From Monoplex corrugatus (lineage: Eukaryota > Mollusca > Gastropoda > Littorinimorpha > Ranellidae), in the NCBI GenBank assembly GCA_030674185.1, contig CM060305.1:167357736-167421735 (forward strand): a DNA stretch of 64,000 nucleotides, given 5' to 3'. The first letter of the stretch is position 1; every line of letters starts with the position of its first letter. Position numbers and translations under genes: made by a program. Of this stretch, positions 46,046 through 58,684 are shown piece by piece. The notes under the pieces are model-generated. The model did no database searches. It saw only the letters and a list, made by a program, of their open reading frames with translations, and had not been told where the DNA came from.

Positions 46046-46299
46046 GTATCATTGAAAAGAGAAAAAGAAGTAGCTTTACAACTGTATATATAAAAAAAAA
46101 GCTTTTCATTTGGTTGACTGCAACGAGAGTTGAGAATTTTTTAAATAATAAAAATATGGGCCATTTTTACTCGGCTCACATAGCAGAAACAGTGATCAAT
46201 TGTCTTCATATTGTGAATACAAAGTGACATAACTTTGGAAAGACTGAACCAAGAACCAAAAACCGACTATCACCAGAAAGGTCTTTACAAGCACAGGAC

Positions 46300-48250
46300 A
46301 GCTTAAGTATTCACGAGTTGATGAAAATATGCACCAATTACCCGTATGTTATTTAATTAATCAAACGAGCTTTTATATTTAACATAGATTATGTAATAAA
46401 ATCAGTACAACTTCCATAATACATTGATAGCTGGAATTCTGGCTTTTAAAATACTACACACTGTCTCCACGTATTACTCATCATACAAAACTATGACTAG
46501 TCATAATAGTTTTGGTAATTAGCCTGGTAATTAATAATTATTTACTTTAATGAGCTTTAAAACTGTATTGTGTCAACAACAAAAAACACGGTAACTTCTA
46601 ATTCTATAATAGCTGTAATTGTGGCATTCATTTGCTACAAACAGCATCTAGGTATTATTCATCATGAAAAATATGATTGGTCATAATAGCTGTGGTATAT
46701 AATCCAGTAATTAATCAATCAACTTAACAAGCATAAAAATAGTATATAAGAGTCCTTTAACCATTTTCACTTCCATCAGTTGGAATTCTGGCTTATGATT
46801 TGCCACATGCACACTCCAGGTATTACTCATCATGAAAAACTGATTAGCCATATAGTTTTGGTAATTAATCCTGTAATTAGTCCAGTAATTTACCTACCTT
46901 AATGAGCTAAAGAAAAAACCCTAGGTTAGAGTCTTAAAACATAATATAATAAGTTGCATAATAGCTGGGATTCTGGCTTGTAATGTTCCACACACACTCC
47001 AAGTATGATCACAAAACATACGATTAATGATAGTTTTGATAATAAAACCAATAATTAATTAATGTAACGAGCTTTAAAAAAACACATAAGAGCCATAAAA
47101 CCATTTTAACTTCTACCATTACAGTTGGAATTCTTGTTTGTAATTTGCCACAAACTGCAAGTATTATCATCATGAAAAACTATGATTGATTGTAATACTC
47201 ACTGTGACAAATACAGTAATCAATTAATTCTCTTGAAAATCTTTAAACATAATAATAATAATTAATAATAATTACAATATTTATATAGCGCAAAATCTCG
47301 ATAAAAATCAAATCTAAGCGCTGAACATACACTTACGCACGCGCGCACACACACACTTACACATGGCTATAAATGGGGAAAAAGAATAAAAGCAATGGAA
47401 AATTATAGAGAGCATATTATATACAAATATATATTACAATGTGATTCCCCTCCGAGTGGAGACAGGCTACAGAGGGGGGATGAGTGAGGTCAGGATTTTA
47501 TGCAGAGGAGAAAAGGTGAGTTTTGAGAGCGGACTTGAAGGAGACAAAAGTAGGTTGCTGACGGACAGAGAGAGGAAGTTTGTTCCAGGAAAGTGGACCA
47601 GAAACAGAGAAGGCTCGTGGACCATAGGTATTGAGCTTGGTGCGTGGAAAGCGAAAAGTCAGAGGATCGGAGGCAGAGCGGAGGGTACGTGAGGGAACAT
47701 AGATCTCAAGTAGGCTTGACAGGTAATGGGGGGCTGCGTTATTGAGGCTTTTGTAGCACATGGTGTCTAGTTTGTACTGTATGCGCTTTGATACAGGGAG
47801 CCAGTGAAGTTGTGCCAGGAGAGGAGATATGTGGTCAGCTTTTTTCTTTTTGAGTACAAGGCGTGCAGCATTGTTTTGAATGCGCTGTAGGATGTGAATG
47901 GTGGAGGCAGGAAGACCAGACTTCTAAAACAACTTCACTTTCCCAGTTGTTGAATTCTTGCCTTGATTATGCCACATACAGACTCTAGATAATACCCGTG
48001 CAAAGAATGATGAATCATAGTAGTTGTGTTAATTTACGCAGTAATTGATTACCTAAATTAGATTTATAATCAAGATACCTTACAATTTTGAGATTTCTAT
48101 TTACAATTGCTGTACCTTCTACAATTGCACTAATTCTGGCTTGGTGTTTGGCACACAAAGACATTCTGGAAAACCAAATCATAATTAAAATAAAAGATAT
48201 TTAGCCCATATATTCATTATTTAACTTTAATAAGAAAACTCCTATTTTGC
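46300..48250 (+). repeat. Diverged satellite, monomers of about 170 bp
   Basis: Seven degenerate monomers. A landmark like GGAATTCTGGCTT occurs at about 46,433, 46,617, 46,782, 46,967, 47,126, 47,952 and 48,132, spaced 160-187 bp apart except where a LINE fragment intervenes. Other shared landmarks are TATTACTCATCATGAAAAAC, GATTGGTCATAATAG, CCAGTAATTAAT and a GAGCTTTAAAA-like stretch. AT-rich and non-coding. Confidence 0.8.
47252..47930 (-). mobile_element. 5'-truncated L2-type LINE fragment inside the satellite
   Basis: Minus-strand 3' end of the LINE A family. It has an AAT-repeat tail, the GCGCAAAATCTCGATAAAA tail motif at about 47,287, a short AC tract, then coding from 47,930 to 47,498 ending in the same C-terminus (SFKSALKTHLFSSA). 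It interrupts a satellite monomer. Target duplication not resolved. Confidence 0.85.
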
Positions 48251-48339
48251 TATAGAATTGCTTATAATTCAACTTTCGACAGAAGTCTGCAGCTCGATAG
48301 TTATTTAATTTAGTCGTGCAGGTTTCAGTTGAACTTGGA

Positions 48340-48640
48340 TTCTTACCACCACCCTAAATCCTGACAGATGGTGTGAGTGCAGGTCTTTTGGATGAGATGA
48401 GAAACACAGGTCTTTTGGATGAGATGAGAAACAGAGTCCATCAAACTTCAAAACACCTTATTACTCAATCTCAGCATACATTTAGTGTACATAAAAGAAT
48501 TGATGAAAACAAAGATTTGTCCATGGCAAAATCCCATGGAAAATCCATTTTGTAAGCAAAATGACACACTTGGTAGAAAAATGGCTTAGCTTGCACTTTG
48601 CCAATGCACCGCTATATCACTCATACAAATCAAAATACAC
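48340..48640 (+). mobile_element. Decayed SINE-like repeat
   Basis: A 30-bp unit (AGGTCTTTTGGATGAGATGA) occurs twice at about 48,374 and 48,404. It is followed by traces of a body I recognise loosely from molluscan SINEs (TTTAGTGTACATAAAAGAA, TGGCAAAATCCCATGG). Assignment is tentative. Confidence 0.4.
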
Positions 48641-49918
48641 ATGTTAATCAGCATGCACTGCTAAGATTCATTAAAAAAAAAGCACAGAGTAACAGTCTTT
48701 CTTTCAGTTTTTTTCCTTTGTTTTTATCCATTGTTTTAAAGAAAATAAACATGCAAACATAAAATATAGCATTGTGACTTTAAAAATCCCAAACCAATTA
48801 TTCAAGAAGAAAAATAATGACAATGCATTATTAGGAGGACTAAATATGTGAAGAAAAAAGCTGAATAAGCTAAAACTTTTAACAAACCTAAACAGTTTTG
48901 TTTAAAAGCCTACATAAGTAGGCCTACATGTTTCTCTTTTACTGTTTGAATCAAGTGTTGAATTAAAGATAAAAATAAAAAACAAAACAATTCATCAATT
49001 AGTTTTTCATTTTGTCTTTAGTTACCTGAAAAGTCTAAAAAGTAACACTCAATGTCATACAAAGCAGATGAATTATTTCAGTAGGGATAAACAAAGAATC
49101 CATGCAGCAGATCTATCTAGATCTGATTTTGATGAGTCATCGTATGATGGGAGATGTTTGACTGGTTGTGCTAAGCTACTGGGATTCTGTTGCACTGAAC
49201 ATGAGAACTATCTACTATACCTACATTTTCATACAAAAAATTAATGTCATTACAACCAGACTAATGATTTCAATAAACAAACAATCCTTGTAGCTAGATG
49301 ATGTGACGCCCAGCTTCTGCCAACTGATACTCTGATAAAGTCTTCATCGCCGATTAAAAAACAAAAAAAGGCATCTTGCACAACAAAATCAATCACGTAC
49401 GTATCAATACAAATAAATCTGCTATCAGCAGTATGTAGTCGTTCAGTCTTAGCTTAAAAGGACGAACAATGGCGGCATGACGTGCACCATCGCCTCGGTA
49501 CACCATACACCTAGCGGGTCAGATCTAACTATCAGCAGCGCATGTCAACATAAGAGGGATTAATCTACACACTTTTCTTATCTTTACGAAAATTCTTTAC
49601 TAAACTTCGAAGTTTGCAGGGATTACAACCAAGTAGTCAGACAAAGATCCATTAACTCATGAAGACCGCACAAAATGAAAAAAAATCGCAATTGGAGGCT
49701 GCAGCTCCATGTATGTTTAGCATCATAACATGCATTGTTTTGATTAATGATCGTAGATAATGACCAATCGAGCGTCCATCACGTTGACAGCCCTCCGTCA
49801 AAGCGCCGGAACACGTCACATTTATTTGACGAACGCTAGCGGCTGCGCGGAGCCCAGTTTTCTCACATAAAAAAGGTAGGCCCTAGGTCTGCATATGTTG
49901 TAAATAAGTGTAAAAATA
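48641..49918. other. No gene seen; locally CpG-richer stretch
   Basis: AT-rich to about 49,430. From 49,440 to 49,880 CpG is more frequent than in the neighbourhood, with ACAATGGCGGCATGACG at 49,467-49,483, ACCAATCGAGCG at 49,761-49,772 and ACACGTCAC at 49,811-49,819. These resemble promoter elements (YY1-like, CCAAT, CRE/E-box-like), but no adjacent frame supports a gene. Confidence 0.3.
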
Positions 49919-50693
49919 CGTGTGTGCATGCGTGTGCATTTGTTTGTTTGTGTGTGTGTGTGTGTGTGTCACTGTGTGTCACTGTGTCTGTGTGTGTGTT
50001 CAGAATGTGTTAGACATTTCGTTTTCAGCGCGATCTGCTTGCCATGGGATAAGCATTCATTATTGTCAACATCAGCCGTCAGGCACAATCCTCATGCATG
50101 AAGAGACGATCTGATAACAAGCAACCATACATCAAGGTATGTTTTCAATTTATCATGCTGATCAAAGAGAGCAGCTGTCAAAACTTCAATGCACCCTGCT
50201 GAAAGAGTGAGAGTATCAATAACACATTACACATGCAGCCCGCAGCTTGCTCGTAATCGTCCTCTTGCCAAAGGGCTTATCACGCTGGACAGGTTAGGTT
50301 AGACTACATGGTTCTTTGGGATTTTGCTAAAGTGTTTTCTTTATAACCAGTTTCTTCCTTCTTCACTTTCTTTCTGTGTCTAGGCCTATGTCTCTGGATT
50401 AAAAAACTACAGATCTGGATAACCTGTTACACGATCCACATTTAAAAAGTTTTTTTTTTCTTCAAAAATTCTGTTGTAAATTTAAAAAAACATTTTTTTA
50501 GTTTGTTTGGAGTTTGTTCAAGAGGGATTTGTCGCAGTCGGACAATTGCGTGTGCGCTCCATCCAAATCTGCCAGCAGTTATGTGGCAGAGTCCCTGAGC
50601 ACGTGCGAAATTCTGTACACTGTCAAGGTCTTGAAATGGGGAGGGGGAGAGGAGGAAAGACCTATGAAACACTAAGTTTAGACCACTTGAATG

Positions 50694-50757
<64 letters not shown>

Positions 50758-50810
50758 TGTGTGTGTGTGTGAAGTTTTAGTTGGTGTGTTTTTGTTGTTG
50801 TTATTGATCT
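49919..50810. other. No gene; GT/TG microsatellites
   Basis: Interrupted GT tract at 49,919-50,000, unremarkable sequence, poly-T 50,450-50,500, and TG tract 50,696-50,770. Confidence 0.7.
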
Positions 50811-51165
50811 GATTTTTCTCGGATGTGTGAGTGTATATTGTTTTGCCCACACTGCGCAGGTGATATATACTACACAGTCTGTCTCCTGTCTGTGGTGATG
50901 GTACCTTCTGAGTATTTTCATGTTCCCTTAAGCTAGACACTGACATAATTACAGGATCACATGTATATTTGATATTCTGCATACATATACACACGAAGGC
51001 GGTTGAGACGCTGGCTGGTCTGCACACATCTTAATCTGGAAGAACGGAAAAATCTCCAGCCTTTACCCACCAAGCGGAGATTTTAAGGTGGATTGAACCC
51101 AAAACATGTCCTATTGGAAATTCGACATTTGTCCTCTTTGACTACCGTGCCTGCCAGCTGTGTAT
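50811..51165 (-). mobile_element. tRNA-headed SINE, independent copy
   Basis: Same family as the element at 1,800 but inverted and outside the array. The head is at about 51,085-51,165 on the minus strand (GGCACGGTAGTCAAAG, then GGGTTCAATCCACC as box B). The body runs down to GATTTTTCTCGGATGTGTGA at 50,811. It has a CTTGGTGGGTAAAGGCTGG stretch matching a known mollusc-type SINE body. Confidence 0.7.
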
Positions 51166-51252
51166 ATGAAATCCTAAAATATGGCTGTATGGCAAACATC
51201 ACAAAGAAAACTAGGCCAGGGCTTGAGATATTGGACACCTGACAAAACTCTA

Positions 51253-51265
51253 CACACACACACAC

Positions 51266-51313
<48 letters not shown>

Positions 51314-51372
51314 GCAAACACACTCACACACGCACGCACACACACACACATGCACTTCAAACACACTCACAT

Positions 51373-51423
<51 letters not shown>

Positions 51424-51451
51424 CACACACACACGCGCGCATACACACGCT

Positions 51452-51527
<76 letters not shown>

Positions 51528-51528
51528 G
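51253..51528. repeat. Long interrupted (AC)n microsatellite
   Basis: About 275 bp of AC with CGCG and CATG interruptions. Overlapping frames are artefacts. Confidence 0.95.
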
Positions 51529-51769
51529 TTGTTATTACAACTATAGTGCCCAGATTCTATCATAAGCTAGTTGACAAGATTTGAATGTATGAATGAATGA
51601 ACGATTACAGGAAGGAACGAAGGAATAAGTTACAATTGTCTGTGTCTTGCAGGACCACGAGCGAAATGCAGCTGCACGTTTTCAGTGTTAAAGACAGATA
51701 TACATATTATATTTGTACGTGAATCAAAGGTGGGTTTGGGACGGGATGGAAGGTGTGAGGGGTCACAGT

Positions 51770-51818
<49 letters not shown>
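51529..51818. other. No gene; ends in (TG)n
   Basis: Short unique sequence, then a TG tract at 51,770-51,818 directly abutting LINE sequence. Confidence 0.7.
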
Positions 51819-51821
<3 letters not shown>

Positions 51822-51988
51822 AACCTACACATTCGAGTCTCACTCCGAGTGGTTACAGGTTTGCTTCTTTCCATCGCTCATCCCGAGGTGGTGGTATCGC
51901 CATCCTCTACAACGACTCACTCCATTCCTGCCTATCTTTCTCGCAGTCTCTGCCTTTCTCCCATCCTTCTTTCGAGCACGTTGAAGTA
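51819..51988 (+). mobile_element. Isolated LINE endonuclease fragment
   Basis: About 165 bp closely matching the endonuclease of the adjacent LINE (53,085-53,250; SLTPSGYRFASFHRSS, GGGIAILYNDS). It lies between the (TG)n tract and that LINE's 5' end, in the same orientation. Confidence 0.85.
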
Positions 51989-51989
51989 C

Positions 51990-54900
51990 ATGAGTGAGTA
52001 GATGTCGCGCCAGCAGGCAGCAAAAGTGTTTGTGGTGTTTTACAGTGATTTTATCGTGGTTCTATTTGATTTTATGCATTGAATTTTGTATCAGTTTGTT
52101 GCTTTTAAATCCCGACACACGGTGATGTAAATTTTTTTTTTTAATTTTGAATATTTTATCAGATAATCTGATTTTAAAGTTTTTATACCTACTTTTCATC
52201 ATTTTAATTCAGCCGCTCAAGTCGGACATTTTATCTGTGAACTGTGTTTACATTTTAGCCTACTGTGTTCGCCCAACGCTACAGCTTTCCCAAACCTTTG
52301 TGTTCTCTGGTTTTAAGTGTTGTGAACTGACCAACCCACACACCAACCTGCAAGTATCTTCCTCTCCTGACTGGCTCGCAATTATGGACCCGTCTTTTAT
52401 AAAACAAATTGGACTGACACTTTTTAAACACAGCAAGTGCTACCTCGGTGGAGGCGTCTACCAGCGCATACGAACACTGGGGCTGTGTCCTAAGCCCCGC
52501 ACTGCGCGATCCTGTCGTGGTGGACGTCTCCACCGACTTTGGCACAATCTGCCTCCTGCTGTGCCAGTCTGACACCACTTTTCGTCTTCTGCTTCTTCGT
52601 CTCCTCCACTGCCCCTGCACTCGACCTTGCTGCTGCAAACTTCGTCTCTTCCTCTGCCGTCTTTGCCTTCGCCTTCTGTCCCGCCGGTGCCGCCTTCGCC
52701 TTCTGTCCCGCCGGTGCCGCTTTCGTCTTCTGTCCTGCCGGCGCTGCCCTCATCTTCTGTCCCGCTGGTGCTACCTTTGTCTTCTGTCCCACTGGTGCCG
52801 CCTTCGTCTTCTGTCCTGCGGGTGCCTCCTTCGTCTTCTGTCCCGTCGTTGCTGCCTTCATCTTCTGCCCCACTGGTGTCGCCTTCGTCTTCTGTCCCGT
52901 CAGTGCTGCCTTCGTCTCCACCTCGGCCGCCGCATTGTGATAAACTAAAACTATGCCTTTTTAACGCTCAGTCAACATGCACTGATGGCAAAGCCGATGT
53001 CATTGCTGACTTTATCGCAGATGAGCATGTTGACATTGCTTTTATCACCGAAACATGGCTTAACCCCCTTGGTCATGAACCTATACATGCGAGTCTCACT
53101 CCGAGTGGTTACAGGTTTGCTTCTTTCCATCGCTCATCCCGAGATGGTGGTATCGCCATCCTCTACAACGACTCATTCCATTCCGGCCTGTCTTTCTCGC
53201 AGTCTCTGCCTTTCTCCCATCCTTCTTTCGAGCACGTTGAAGTATCCTTCCAATCCACCCCTCACCCCATCACCTTCTCCTGTGTCTATCGACCTCCACC
53301 TAGCTCTGCCAACAAACTCACCACATCCATGTTTCTCTCTGACTTTGATCAACTTCTTGATTACTACTGCCTCTTACCTGGAAATCTCATCATTCTAGGT
53401 GACATCAATGTCCACTATGACAACACTCACCGTTATGACACAAGACATATCATCAACTCTCTGTCCAATCACAATATGACTCAACACATTTCTGAACCAA
53501 CCCATCAAAAAGGTCACATTCTTGACTGGATCATTTCTCGTGATCACCACAATTCAGCTACTGACAACTGCTTAGTTCTTTCTACCCGTCTAACTTCAGC
53601 CCTTCCATCTGACCACTCTGCAATTCTCTGTTCTCTTAACATTCTCCTCCTTCCCGTACCATACGCACAGTGACTCGACGCAATCTCAAATCTATCGACC
53701 TCTCCACATTTTCATCTGATGCCTTCCGTCTCCTTTCTGAAAAATCACATAACCTTGCCGATGAATTCTATACTACTCTCCACCATCTTTTGGACACTCA
53801 TGCTCCAGCCACAACCCGTCTTTTACCTGACCGTCCCCCTACCCCCTGGCTCATTCATGAGCTTGCCTGTGCAAAACGTGCCCGCCGCAGAGCAGAGCGC
53901 CGCTGGTGCAAATCCAAACTCACTGTACATAGGCAACTTTTCCAAGCCTCTAAAACAAAAGTATCCACCCTCATTGCATCTGCAAAAACAAGCTATTTCC
54001 AAACTAAAATCCTGAATCCCTCTTCTTCAAAAGAACTCTTTACAACCATGAATCATCTCTTTGGCACACGAAAAGATTTACCTCTCCCAACAAAACACAC
54101 AAATGAAGAACTCCCATCTGTATTCTCCAAGTATTTCACCACTAAAATACAAACTCTTCGTGACGGGCTTGACAGGACACCCTGTCAACCATGCCCACCT
54201 GATCCTTCCTTCTCTGGCACACCTCTTACTACTTTTACCCCAGTCTCACAAGAAGAAATTCTCAACACAATCAGATCCATGTCGTTCAAAACCTGCGAAC
54301 TGGATCCTCTTCCAGGTTCCCTCTACTCTGACTGTCTCCCTACGCTCCTCCCATTCATCACTGACATCATCAACACTTCTCTCCAAACTGGAACTGTCCC
54401 AGATTCTTTCAAGTCTGCTATTGTTCACCCTCTCCTCAAGAAATACAATTTAGACCCAAATGAACTGAAAAATTACCGGCCTATCTCTAATCTCTCTTTC
54501 TTGTCAAAACTGCTTGAAAAAGTTGTCCTTAATCAGCTGAACTCTCACCTGTCTGCCAACAATCTCCTCAATCCTTTCCAGTCAGCCTACCGCCAGTGCC
54601 ATAGCACTGAAACTGCCCTGCTACACATTCTCAACAATCTCCTCCTTGCAACTGATACTGGCAAAGTCTCTCTCCTCACACTCCTTGATCTGTCTGCAGC
54701 CTTTGATACCATTCATCATGGTATTCTCCTTTCTAGACTTCATCATACTTTTGGCATCTCTGACATTGCTCTCTCCTGGTTCACTTCATATCTATCAAAC
54801 AGAAAACTAACTGTTCTCATTAATGGCACTTACTCTCAACCTGCATACCTGACCTGTGGTGTTCCACAAGGATCTGTCCTTGGCCCTGTTCTTTTCACTC

Positions 54901-55926
54901 TTTACACCTTCCCCCTGTCTACCATCATCAACTCCCACTCTATAAAACACCACTTCTATGCTGATGACACCCAACTTCTAGACAGTGACACACCAGACAA
55001 TATACAGCGCCTCTTGACTCGCACCATTGAGTGTTACTCGGACATTAAGAACTGGATGACGTTCAACAAACTTCAGCTTAATGACGACAAGACAGAAGCT
55101 ATCCTCATTGGCACCCGTCAGAAACTTTCTCAGCTGCCTCCTCTTTCTCTCCCATTATGTAACACATCAGTCCCAATTTCTGATTCAGCTAAAAACCTTG
55201 GTGTCTGCATTGACTCTACCCTCTCCATGAACAACTTTGTTTCTCAAACTGCCAGATCTTGCCACTATCACCTCCATCGTATAAGCCTGATCAGGAAGTA
55301 TCTCTGTCGAAACAACTGCAAAACTCGTTCTCTCCTTCATAATGTCTCGCATTGACTATTGCAATTCACTCCTGTCTGGTCTTCCTGCCTCCACCATTCA
55401 CATCCTGCAGCGCATTCAAAACAATGCTGCACGCCTTGTACTCAAAAAGAAAAAAGCTGACCACATATCTCCTCTCCTGGCACAACTTCACTGGCTCCCT
55501 GTATCAAAGCGCATACAGTACAAACTAGACACCATGTGCTACAAAAGACTCAATACCTGTCAAGCCTACTTGAGATCTATGTTCCCTCACGTACCCTCCG
55601 CTCTGCCTCCGATCCTCTGACTTTTCGCTTTCCACGCACTAAGCTCAATACCTATGGTCCACGAGCCTTCTCTGTTTCTGGTCCGCTCTCCTGGAACAAA
55701 CTTCCTCTGTCAGTCCGTCAGCAACCTACTTTTGTCTCCTTCAAGTCCGCTCTCAAAACTCACCTTTTCTCCTCTGCATAAAATCCTGACCTCACTCAGT
55801 CCCCTCTGCAGCCTGTCTCCACTCGGAGGGGAATCACATTGTAATATATAATTGTATATAATATGGTCTCTATAATTTTCCATTGCTTTTATTCTTTCTC
55901 CACATTTTAGCCGTGTGCGTGTGCGT

Positions 55927-55964
<38 letters not shown>

Positions 55965-56058
55965 TGTGTGTGTGCGTGCGTGCGTGTGTGTCTGTTTAGC
56001 GCTTAGATTTGATTTTATCAAGATTTTGCGCTATACAAAATAAAGTATTGTTGTTGTA
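51990..56058 (+). mobile_element. Near-full-length L2/CR1-type LINE (LINE C)
   Basis: Plus-strand sibling of LINE A. The 5' end is GAGTAGATGTCGCGCC at about 51,995, followed by a roughly 390-bp leader and the coding minisatellite at 52,670-52,930. The 3' region carries an (AC/GT) tract (55,917-55,990) and a single GATTTTGCGCTATACAAAATAAAG tail at about 56,020. Flanking TG repeats on both sides suggest insertion into a TG microsatellite, which hides the target duplication. Confidence 0.88.
52384..55781 (+). pseudogene. LINE C endonuclease-reverse transcriptase, disrupted
   Basis: Same architecture as LINE A. Start ATG 52,384 (MDPSFIKQIGL). Defects relative to LINE A: a CGA-to-TGA nonsense at 52,570-52,572; a 1-bp loss near 53,644 shifting the frame after the endonuclease; a 2-bp loss at about 55,303 after the RT; and a loss of about 14 bp near 55,553. 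Preserved motifs include ITETWLNPLGHE, GDINVHYDN, SDHSAILCSL, LLDLSAAFDTIHHG (DH changed to HH), VPQGSVLGPVLF and FYADDTQL. Non-functional. Confidence 0.88.
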
Positions 56059-56059
56059 T

Positions 56060-56067
56060 TGGTGTGT

Positions 56068-56141
<74 letters not shown>

Positions 56142-56160
56142 TGTGCGTGTGTGTGCGTGT
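56060..56160. repeat. (GT)n microsatellite
   Basis: About 95 bp of GT, probably the continuation of the TG tract that ends at 51,818. Confidence 0.93.
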
Positions 56161-57000
56161 AAGAGAAAGCGAGAGAGAGAGAGACATCTAGTCAGTACTA
56201 CATTATTAGCCTGAGAACATATATGGTTATGATAATGATGAGAGATTTACGACTCCGTATAATTTATTCAAAAAGACCATGTCCCCCCCAGAAAAGGGAT
56301 AATAACAGCAGCAAAAGTTTATATTCTATAAGAAAACTTCGTATTCTGAAACAGTGAAAACCTCGTATAAATAAGTAGCAAATTGTTTGGCAATAGTTGT
56401 GTTGTAATACAACTTTTTGTTCTAAAGGCCTCGTATAAATAAGTAGCAAATTGTTTTGCGTCATAGGTATGTTGTAATTCAACTTCTTATTCTAAACACC
56501 ACGAAAAAGTAGCAAACTGTTTGTACAATGTTTTCGTTCATTGGTGACATTGAACAAACAAGGATTTTAAAAAGTATTTAGGAGAGGGACAATAAATTGT
56601 TCTCTGATGTCTTTTAGTACCGGAAATGAAAACAAAACTGACTTTATCCAGTTTTTTCTTGGGAACGTAATTGTCTGTGACGGAATAATGGAAGAACATA
56701 TCTGAGATGACAGATCTAGACGGTTGTCATAGCACTTTTTTCTTTCTTTCTTTTTTTAAATTTTTTTATAGTGTTTATCACTATCAGTATTCATTATCAT
56801 GTACAGAAAAGTTCTATGCAAATACGAGTGTTGCCATTTACAATCAGGCAATCGTTTACGAAAGGTACATATATAAAAACCATTTACGTTCCCAGCTCCT
56901 TTATTCGACAACACAACCAAACCCATGATCAAATAATTTCATTTTTTCCTTAGTCCGTGAAAGAGAAGAGGGAGGGCCGTAGTGGTGGTGGTGATTGTGT
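56161..57000. repeat. No gene; three-copy 69-bp minisatellite at 56,345-56,525
   Basis: CCTCGTATAAATAAGTAGCA begins units at 56,361 and 56,429, with a more diverged third at 56,499 (CCACGAAAAAGTAGCAAACTG). Each contains TTGTAATxCAACTT. The rest holds nothing identifiable. Confidence 0.75.
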
Positions 57001-57003
57001 ATA

Positions 57004-57073
<70 letters not shown>

Positions 57074-58585
57074 CGCGCTTGCTTGCCCGTCAAGCGCATG
57101 CTTGCCCGTCTAGGTTATGTATTCATACGTGAATTTGTGTTTGGCCGTTCATATGTGTGTGTCTGTGTGTGTGTGTATGTGTGTGTTAACAGATCAGGAA
57201 GCTACAGTGAAGGTAATGTTGCCTATTTCTTTCTGTGACGCCAAGTGAACGTAACTTTTTGCCCAGCGGCGTGAAAGATCTATTCAGCCTGATTTCATTC
57301 CCCTGTTGCTCTCTGCTCAGAGTTCCTTTCACTTTTCCTATTTTTGGAATTTAGAGAAAATACTCGGGTCGACCGCTGGTGCTCACGTGTGTGTGTGTGT
57401 TAGCTACGTCAGACACAAGACGCAAATGGTTTGATTATATGGCAGAAAGTTTTACCTTCATATTGTGATTGACATAGTTTTATGCAAAGTACATGACAGT
57501 GACAAGATTGTTTAGAGTACCTACAAGAATAAAAAAAAAAACTTGATAGCAATCAATCAACTTGTAGCAAAACTCAGTTTCTTAAATGACATTGTTTATG
57601 TAAACTACATGGCAGCGACAATATTGTATGGAGTAAATGAAAGAAGAAAAAATTTGATAGTGATAAACTGGTAGTAAACTTGTGTTTCTTAAACACTCAG
57701 TATAAAGATACAGTAAAATTTCAGATATTTTTCCCCATCAGAAAGCAGAAGTAGTAAGAGGTTGATTACACTGGGTTTTGGTAAAAACATAAAAGCATTA
57801 AAGGTATAAACAGTTATACTCGTAATGTCGAATGTTTCTGTTTTTGTCACTTTAATTAGTTTAAATCTAAAATTTATTGACTTCAAACTTTAGAACACGT
57901 TATTACTCAAGAATAGGATCAATAGGCTCCACTATGCCTGTGTTAAAACGCAGCAGTTGATGTGACCTACATCATATCATTTTGTATTTTTTGACTGTCG
58001 TTAACAAAAATCTCTTCTTTACGATTGATAACGCCCATCACTAACACTTCCTTCCGTCCTTTGCATGACGTAAGAGAATAGACTGTTGAATCAAAGACTG
58101 TTGTTCCTTTTTGTTTCTCGTGTGTGTGTGTGTGTGCGCGCGCGCGCTAGCGTGATTTTGTTTCTTTTAATCAAATACGCGCACTTAAGAAGAGACAGAG
58201 AAACAGAGAGACGAAGAACAAGAACAGTTGTTCATTTAAATATGAATTCATTCAAACGAAATGAACAAAGCAGTGTATAAATATACATGTACAAATAAGT
58301 AAATGAGTGAAATATGAAACACAGACAACAGTCTTAGCGAGGACATCAAGACTCTTTTTGTTTGTTTGGTTTTTGTTGTTGTTTTGTTGGTTTGTTGTTG
58401 TTGTTTGTTTGTTTTTTTAACGTCCCGTTTTTCATTTAGACGCTTCGTCAATTTCGGTTGGCAGCCGGGTTGTAATTACTTTTTTTTTTATCAACGAGGG
58501 TGGTGGCATAAACATAAACACGCTCGTTTTCCATCCAACCCTAAACTAACGTAAATGTATTATAAAGTATAAGAGAGAGAGAAAG
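57001..58585. other. No gene; microsatellites and a 116-bp two-copy repeat
   Basis: (GT)n with CG end 57,005-57,080, GT tract 57,150-57,185 and GTGC tract 58,120-58,148. A diverged direct repeat starts at 57,481 (TATGCAAAGTACATGACAG) and 57,597 (TATGTAAACTACATGGCAG). G/T-rich GTTT repeats at 58,355-58,412. Confidence 0.65.
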
Positions 58586-58611
58586 AGTGTGTGTATGTGT
58601 GTGTGTGTGTG

Positions 58612-58684
<73 letters not shown>

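Noticed and set aside
52490..52921. 143-codon minus-strand frame with GQKTKAAPA repeats
   Set aside because: Antisense of the LINE coding minisatellite. The sense strand carries the real frame joined to the endonuclease.
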